A stretch of 37,687 nucleotides of DNA from NCBI GenBank assembly GCA_964503965.1, contig CAZDCK010000029.1:1-37687 (forward strand), written 5' to 3'. The stretch comes from Eutrophocola sp964503965. Lineage in GTDB: Bacteria > Pseudomonadota > Gammaproteobacteria > Pseudomonadales > Pseudohongiellaceae. The notes beneath the pieces were generated by a model. The model was not told the DNA's origin. It saw only the letters and a list, made by a program, of their open reading frames with translations, and did not search any database. Position numbers and translations under genes: made by a program. This document shows positions 33,579-37,687 of the stretch, piece after piece (the stretch's first letter is position 1; the number at the start of each line of letters is the position of its first letter).

Positions 33579-34801
33579 ATATGAACCTGATTACTGCTGT
33601 TAGGGCGAAAACAAGACAAAAGGGAGCGCTGACTCTGGCGGTTTCCCTGACAATTCTGATGCTCAGTACCCTGGTGACCTTTAACGTCTCCAAGGCTATC
33701 CTGATGGAGCAGAAAATCACCAACAATGATGCTCGTGCAAAAATGGCTTTCGAGGCCGCAGAGGCCGGCATCATCGCCGCACTCAGTTATATTGAGGAAG
33801 ATCCCGACAGGGATGGTGCAGATAACGACTGTGCCTTGCCGGCCAGCAGCACCATAGACTGTATCTTTGATACCGATGCTGACAATGTGGGTGATACCAA
33901 TACCACTATGGTAGGTCCGGCAACCGTGACCGTTACCCTCACTGATATATCCGGTGACATGACCGCTGTTCAGATTGTGGCAGTTGGTACCAGTGATGAC
34001 GGTACAGCAGTGCGCACAATCACCCAGACCATGGTAACCATTAACCCCTTGCCCAATGCACCGGATAACCCCGTTATCACCCGCGGCAGTATGATTATTG
34101 TTGGGTCGGCAACCGTTCATAATCAGGAAGGGCACAGTACCATCTGGACTGGCAGTGAAATTGATATGGGCTCCAACAACAGTACGGCGACCGAAGTCCC
34201 TGATGTGGGGGATGTGCCCAGTTATCCCACCTGTATGGATATTCCCGGTACCTGTACTCTGGTGCAGGCCTCTGACAACTCGGTGAAGGGGCTCGATGTT
34301 ATTGAGAATGACACCAGCTTGAGTGCGCTCTCTGATACTGAATTTTTTGAAAACTTTTTTGGGGTGAACCCTACAACTTATCGAGCATCGCTCGTGACCA
34401 TGGAAACGGTAGCGGCCACTGCCAACACGGATGTAGATCTGGCAACCCATGAGGTGGTCTGGATAGAAGGCAATACCAGCTTCAGCGGTGTAACAGTCGG
34501 GTGTACGACCTCCGTCACCGGCTCCAATGTGTGCCCCTCGAACAATACGAAGCCATCAATAGTCATTGTGAATGGCGATGCTTCCTTCAGTGGAGGCAGT
34601 CAGTTTTACGGCATTCTTTTTGTCATGGGTAATGTGAATATTTCAGGCAATACCACTATTAGAGGCGCCCTGGTAACCGCAGGGGATACTGAAAGCAGTA
34701 CAGGCGGCAGTTTTGATGTCTGGTATAACTCATCGATTCTTGGAGGCACGTCCCTGGCAGGAGCGTCTTCAGGTAGTGCTGGTACATGGAAGGATTTTTG
34801 A
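33575..34801 (+). CDS. pilX: type IV minor pilin PilX, enlarged
   Basis: A 408-residue protein starting with GTG 33575 inside the pilW stop (GTGA overlap), with GAGGG 7 bases upstream; ATG 33581 is an alternative. The N-terminal RQKGALTLAVSLTILMLSTLV matches PilX_N, lacking Glu at +5. NNDARAKMAFEAAEAGI (50-66) is the typical PilX/GspK helix. Length is about twice that of most PilX proteins. An acidic segment (76-85 and 99-107) contains DxDxDG-type loops. The C-terminal 130 residues show a repetitive GNxxFSG, VNGDASFSGG, GNVNISGNTTIRG pattern suggesting a parallel beta-helix. PilX sits near the pilus tip and affects adhesion and aggregation. Confidence 0.83.
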   Translation: MNMNLITAVRAKTRQKGALTLAVSLTILMLSTLVTFNVSKAILMEQKITNNDARAKMAFEAAEAGIIAALSYIEEDPDRDGADNDCALPASSTIDCIFDTDADNVGDTNTTMVGPATVTVTLTDISGDMTAVQIVAVGTSDDGTAVRTITQTMVTINPLPNAPDNPVITRGSMIIVGSATVHNQEGHSTIWTGSEIDMGSNNSTATEVPDVGDVPSYPTCMDIPGTCTLVQASDNSVKGLDVIENDTSLSALSDTEFFENFFGVNPTTYRASLVTMETVAATANTDVDLATHEVVWIEGNTSFSGVTVGCTTSVTGSNVCPSNNTKPSIVIVNGDASFSGGSQFYGILFVMGNVNISGNTTIRGALVTAGDTESSTGGSFDVWYNSSILGGTSLAGASSGSAGTWKDF

Positions 34802-34816
34802 TCCTGGGAGCTGAGC

Positions 34817-36886
34817 ATGAAAATATTTAGAGACAGAAACAGGGGCTTTGGCCTCGTTGAGATTCTGGTCACGCTGGGTGTTCTGTCCGTGGGCATTCTG
34901 GGGGTGACGACTCTCCATGGTGTGATTGCCAGACAGAGTTCAGATAACAAGGCGCGTTCCGAGGCAATGAGCATTGCCCAGTCCCGTATTGAGGAAATGC
35001 GCAATTACACCAATGATGCCGGCACCCTGGCTGAATTCAATACGTTGTATGCAGATACAGTGGGATATGCGAACAGTGCCAGTGTCCAGGGCATCAGTGC
35101 CGACTTTACCCGTACCGAAAGTATTTCCACTTCCGGCAGCATCAAGGATGTGTCCATCATGGTCAGCTGGACCAATGCGTCCGGAGATTCCCAGTCGGTG
35201 GCGCTCAGCACAGACTTTTCTTTTATATCCCCCAGAAAGGTCGGGGATACTGCCCTTGAGTCATCTGAGGAAAAAGTAGAATCACCCACAGGGCGGGCCC
35301 GATTGGGTGACGGGGTGTTGTCCGATGATGAAGTGGCAGGCGCCTCCAGCAATGGTGATGGAACCTCCGAGCTGATCAGGGGGGCTGATCGACTCCTGGC
35401 TGTGGGGAGTGATGTTGTGCTTACCCTGGTAGAGGCATGTCAGCTTGAGCAGGGCAGCTGCGCAGATTTTGTGCGAATCAAGGGTCGTGTCTATGTGGAC
35501 AGGGATCAGCTTGGCGGCCTGGATATGGGGGCAGTCAGTGTGCTGGCATCAGATGCAGCCTTTTGCGCCCGCAGTTATATCCCTTCCGGGGGTGTGGAAG
35601 CGGATCGTGTCTCAGTGTCGAATTCCACAACCAATACCGTGGCGACTTCCGCAGGCCCCGGCGAATATGAATATTTCGATTACACCTGTTACCTGGGCGG
35701 TGGCTGGCATGGCAATGTAGGCCTGCTTGTTTCTGGGAACACCAACTGGGACTCCTGTGTGGGAGACCCGACCTCTGTACAGAATTATGAAATGCCTATT
35801 CGTGCTTCGCGTCGCGTGTATCGCGGTATGATCTACAAAATTGACAACTCTGAGGCGGATGGCAAGGAAAAAGTGACAGGCACACCCCTTGTCCAGTATT
35901 ACACTGAAGGAATCGGTGACAGTGTTGTACTGCCTATTCCCGGTTCCGGTGATGCAACCCATGATTTTGTCCTGACAGGAGCTTTCTCAAATGCCCAGTT
36001 GAGTAATGCGAATCCCTGTCTGAACCTTGGTTCCATGACCCGCTCTGACTCCAATGTCAACGGAACCATTGGGGATCTGTTTGAAGATATGCCAGATGAT
36101 TTCTACTGCCTCAACGATGGCTACACCAATGATGTTTCCACGCTTGATAGCATTCCTGCCGGTTTTGGTGTGGAGAGCAATGTTACCTATGGCAATACCT
36201 GTCCCTACAATCCGGCGGATCCTCCGGCAACGCTTCATCATATTACCGGGTCGATTTCCATGAGTGCTCCTGTCACGGATGAAAACACCACTCTGGCAGA
36301 AGGGATTAACGCCTTTACTTCTGACGGCCCGGGAACCTGCGAAATTGGCAGTCTGGTCACGGATGTGGATGCCGGTAGCTACACAAAAACTTACGAATGC
36401 GATGTGTTTGACTGGAGTACCACGGTGAATAATGTGGAAGTTCTCAACGGATGGACAGGTTATATCGAGTTGGACTACGACCAGTCCAGTATGAGCTGTG
36501 ACCCCAATCGTATTTCGTTTACTGACCAGACATCTGACAGCTCTGGTCATGACTTCAGCAATTGTTCTCCGGGATCCTTCATCTTCTTCTCTGGGACTGT
36601 GATAGATGCTCCCAACAACAGGGAACTTTCTTCTGCCACGATCAGTGATGCGGGTGGCAGTTGTGTTGTGGCAATGGATGGTATGAGCTTTACCTGCCTG
36701 ACTGATGAGTTCGCGGTTGGTGTTGAGGCCTGGACAGGGACTATCACCCTGGTCAGTGATGCCAATGTTGTCTGTACCGCCACGGATACGGGAGATAATC
36801 CGGGGATATTCAGCTTTACGGATGAACCTTCCGGGATTGTTGATCTGAGCATTACGCTGACGAACAACACCGGTAGTTGTCCCTGA
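34817..36886 (+). CDS. pilV: type IV minor pilin PilV with long cysteine-repeat extension
   Basis: A 689-residue protein, where ordinary PilV has about 150-200. Cleavage site G10/F11 with Glu15 precedes FGLVEILVTLGVLSVGILG; the pilin head runs to about residue 140 (SFISPR). After an acidic linker (about 141-190) comes a roughly 280-residue region of unknown fold, then two tandem domains of about 100 residues. Domain one spans about 475-583 with Cys508, Cys528, Cys561 and Cys583; domain two spans about 589-688 with Cys616, Cys627, Cys653 and Cys688. Both share GT-C-start, E-x-WTG-x-I-x-L and an ending F-T-D... pattern. GGGAG lies 6 bases before the ATG. As a minor pilin with a large exposed extension it could act as a tip adhesin. 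Confidence 0.82.
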   Translation: MKIFRDRNRGFGLVEILVTLGVLSVGILGVTTLHGVIARQSSDNKARSEAMSIAQSRIEEMRNYTNDAGTLAEFNTLYADTVGYANSASVQGISADFTRTESISTSGSIKDVSIMVSWTNASGDSQSVALSTDFSFISPRKVGDTALESSEEKVESPTGRARLGDGVLSDDEVAGASSNGDGTSELIRGADRLLAVGSDVVLTLVEACQLEQGSCADFVRIKGRVYVDRDQLGGLDMGAVSVLASDAAFCARSYIPSGGVEADRVSVSNSTTNTVATSAGPGEYEYFDYTCYLGGGWHGNVGLLVSGNTNWDSCVGDPTSVQNYEMPIRASRRVYRGMIYKIDNSEADGKEKVTGTPLVQYYTEGIGDSVVLPIPGSGDATHDFVLTGAFSNAQLSNANPCLNLGSMTRSDSNVNGTIGDLFEDMPDDFYCLNDGYTNDVSTLDSIPAGFGVESNVTYGNTCPYNPADPPATLHHITGSISMSAPVTDENTTLAEGINAFTSDGPGTCEIGSLVTDVDAGSYTKTYECDVFDWSTTVNNVEVLNGWTGYIELDYDQSSMSCDPNRISFTDQTSDSSGHDFSNCSPGSFIFFSGTVIDAPNNRELSSATISDAGGSCVVAMDGMSFTCLTDEFAVGVEAWTGTITLVSDANVVCTATDTGDNPGIFSFTDEPSGIVDLSITLTNNTGSCP

Positions 36887-36995
36887 TCAGGTTTGCAGGT
36901 AACAAGGGTATGCTATGCTTGCAATACACCATTGACGCGTTGCGGTCGTGACGTTGAGCGTTGTTGTGGATTGTATTGTGTGGAAGAGTTTGGAG

Positions 36996-37445
36996 ATGAA
37001 GAATAAAAAGTTAACAGATCAACAAGGCTTTACCCTCATTGAGCTGCTTATTGGGGTTGCGATTATGGGGATTCTGGTGATGATCGCCTATCCCTCTTAC
37101 CAGGACAGTATCCGTTCATCCCGCCGCGCAGATGGTATTGCGGCAGCGCTGGCTGTCCAGGTAGCCCAGGAACGTTTTCGCGGCAGCTGCCGTTTTTATG
37201 CGTCAAATATTGGGGCCAGTGATGTATGCGGTGCGAGTGCCGCAGCCAGTACGGTTGCAGGACCTTCTGCCAGCAATGAAGGTTTTTATCAATTGTCGAT
37301 TGAAGGGACGGCATCCGGGAATGCCTACACAATCCTGATTTCTCCAACCGGTAGCCAGACGGAAGACACTGAGTGCAGTCCTATGCGCCTGGCTTTCAGC
37401 AATGTCAATCCAACCGGATTGAAATCTCCGGCGGATTGTTGGTAA
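36996..37445 (+). CDS. pilE: type IV minor pilin PilE
   Basis: A 149-residue prepilin. Cleavage site G11/F12 with Glu16 leads into FTLIELLIGVAIMGILVMIAYPSYQD, the classic PilE start, followed by the alpha-helix SIRSSRRADGIAAALAVQVAQERFR. Cys residues at about 71 and 85 and at about 131 and 148 probably form the ab-loop and D-region disulfides. ATG 36996 is chosen because the signal must begin with a short basic leader; an upstream GTG at 36948 would add 16 residues. GGAAGAG lies 8 bases upstream. It is 109 bases after pilV and closes the operon. A pilY1 gene, which normally stands between pilX and pilE in this operon type, is absent here. Confidence 0.88.
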   Translation: MKNKKLTDQQGFTLIELLIGVAIMGILVMIAYPSYQDSIRSSRRADGIAAALAVQVAQERFRGSCRFYASNIGASDVCGASAAASTVAGPSASNEGFYQLSIEGTASGNAYTILISPTGSQTEDTECSPMRLAFSNVNPTGLKSPADCW

Positions 37446-37687
37446 GTATGGATAAAAGATAAAGGTCGGGATTTGGTAGGCCGGAAGAGGTCCGAAGGAC
37501 TGTCATCCAGCGATTAAGCTGTTGCAGGATACAGGATGCAGGATACAAGAGGAAATATTCGAGATAGACGGAGGGATTGTGTTTAACTGACCATCAAATT
37601 TATAAATAAGCTCAAATAAAACCCTTGACGGTTAATCTGAGACGAACGATCCTGCCTTTAGCCTTTAGCCTTTAGCCTTTAGCCTTT
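37446..37687. other. non-coding tail with direct repeats at the window's right edge
   Basis: No gene is visible. GCAGGATACA occurs twice (37524-37533 and 37538-37547) with GGAT between. The last 34 bases are a heptamer array described separately. Confidence 0.6.
37654..37687. repeat. tandem heptamer array (GCCTTTA), running off the edge
   Basis: Four full GCCTTTA units and six bases of a fifth, exact throughout. The array continues beyond the window, so its length is unknown. Confidence 0.9.

Noticed and set aside
33533..34450. Minus-strand 305-codon frame opposite pilX
   Set aside because: His/Gly/Ile-rich translation typical of the reverse of Asp/Thr-rich pilin coding sequence.
37654..37687. 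CRISPR-like repeats at the right edge
   Set aside because: The units are 7 bases and directly abutting with no spacers, so this is a simple tandem repeat.

Overview
The window reads as one contiguous piece of a free-living, probably marine, gammaproteobacterial chromosome. The evidence is a large TonB-dependent receptor, lipid-anchored PQQ/haem c dehydrogenases, a Tat-exported DUF1552 protein, several DUF6152 proteins and a type IV minor pilin operon. I cannot place it below class from the sequence alone; the mix resembles marine lineages of the Cellvibrionales/Pseudohongiella type. I saw no rRNA, tRNA, CRISPR array, integrase or insertion sequence.

Layout. (1) 1-3732, minus: a secreted protein with a sugar-type PQQ dehydrogenase domain fused to cytochrome c (cut by the left edge), a B3-like metallo-beta-lactamase-fold protein, a DUF6152 protein and a secreted protein with a central WEGD motif. 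(2) 4033-7053: a second WEGD protein, a TPR protein facing it across a shared terminator, and an atypical short-chain NAD(P)-binding protein. (3) 7233-12489, minus: a tight four-gene operon of PQQ-haem c dehydrogenase lipoprotein, SMP-30-like propeller lipoprotein and two paralogous secreted proteins. It is divergent from a 1018-residue TonB-dependent receptor (12836-15892), whose upstream region carries an exact 18-bp palindrome. (4) 15940-16365: a gene-free stretch with strong inverted repeats. (5) 16366-19230: a prolyl-4-hydroxylase-like oxygenase, a secreted unknown, a putative small membrane protein and a zinc-ribbon M50-type membrane metalloprotease. (6) 19245-21935, minus: two more WEGD/WDGD proteins and a second DUF6152 protein. 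(7) 22322-31761, plus: a secreted SRPBCC protein, a second PQQ-haem c dehydrogenase lipoprotein, and an operon of DUF1587/1595/1592/1588/1585 cytochrome protein, DUF1552 Tat protein, exported ankyrin protein and Tat-exported MBL-fold protein. (8) 32129-37445, plus: type IV minor pilins fimT-pilW-pilX-pilV-pilE, with no pilY1 between them and with oversized PilX and PilV.

Most genes in 1-31761 encode exported proteins. The inferred theme is periplasmic oxidation of imported organic molecules: uptake through the receptor, oxidation by PQQ enzymes passing electrons to their own haem domains, and auxiliary exported proteins of unknown role. Two points stand out as least described: the repeated WEGD-then-DUF6152 gene pair (seen twice), and the pilin operon, where PilV carries a roughly 540-residue extension ending in two four-cysteine repeats and PilW carries two EF-hand-like acidic loops.
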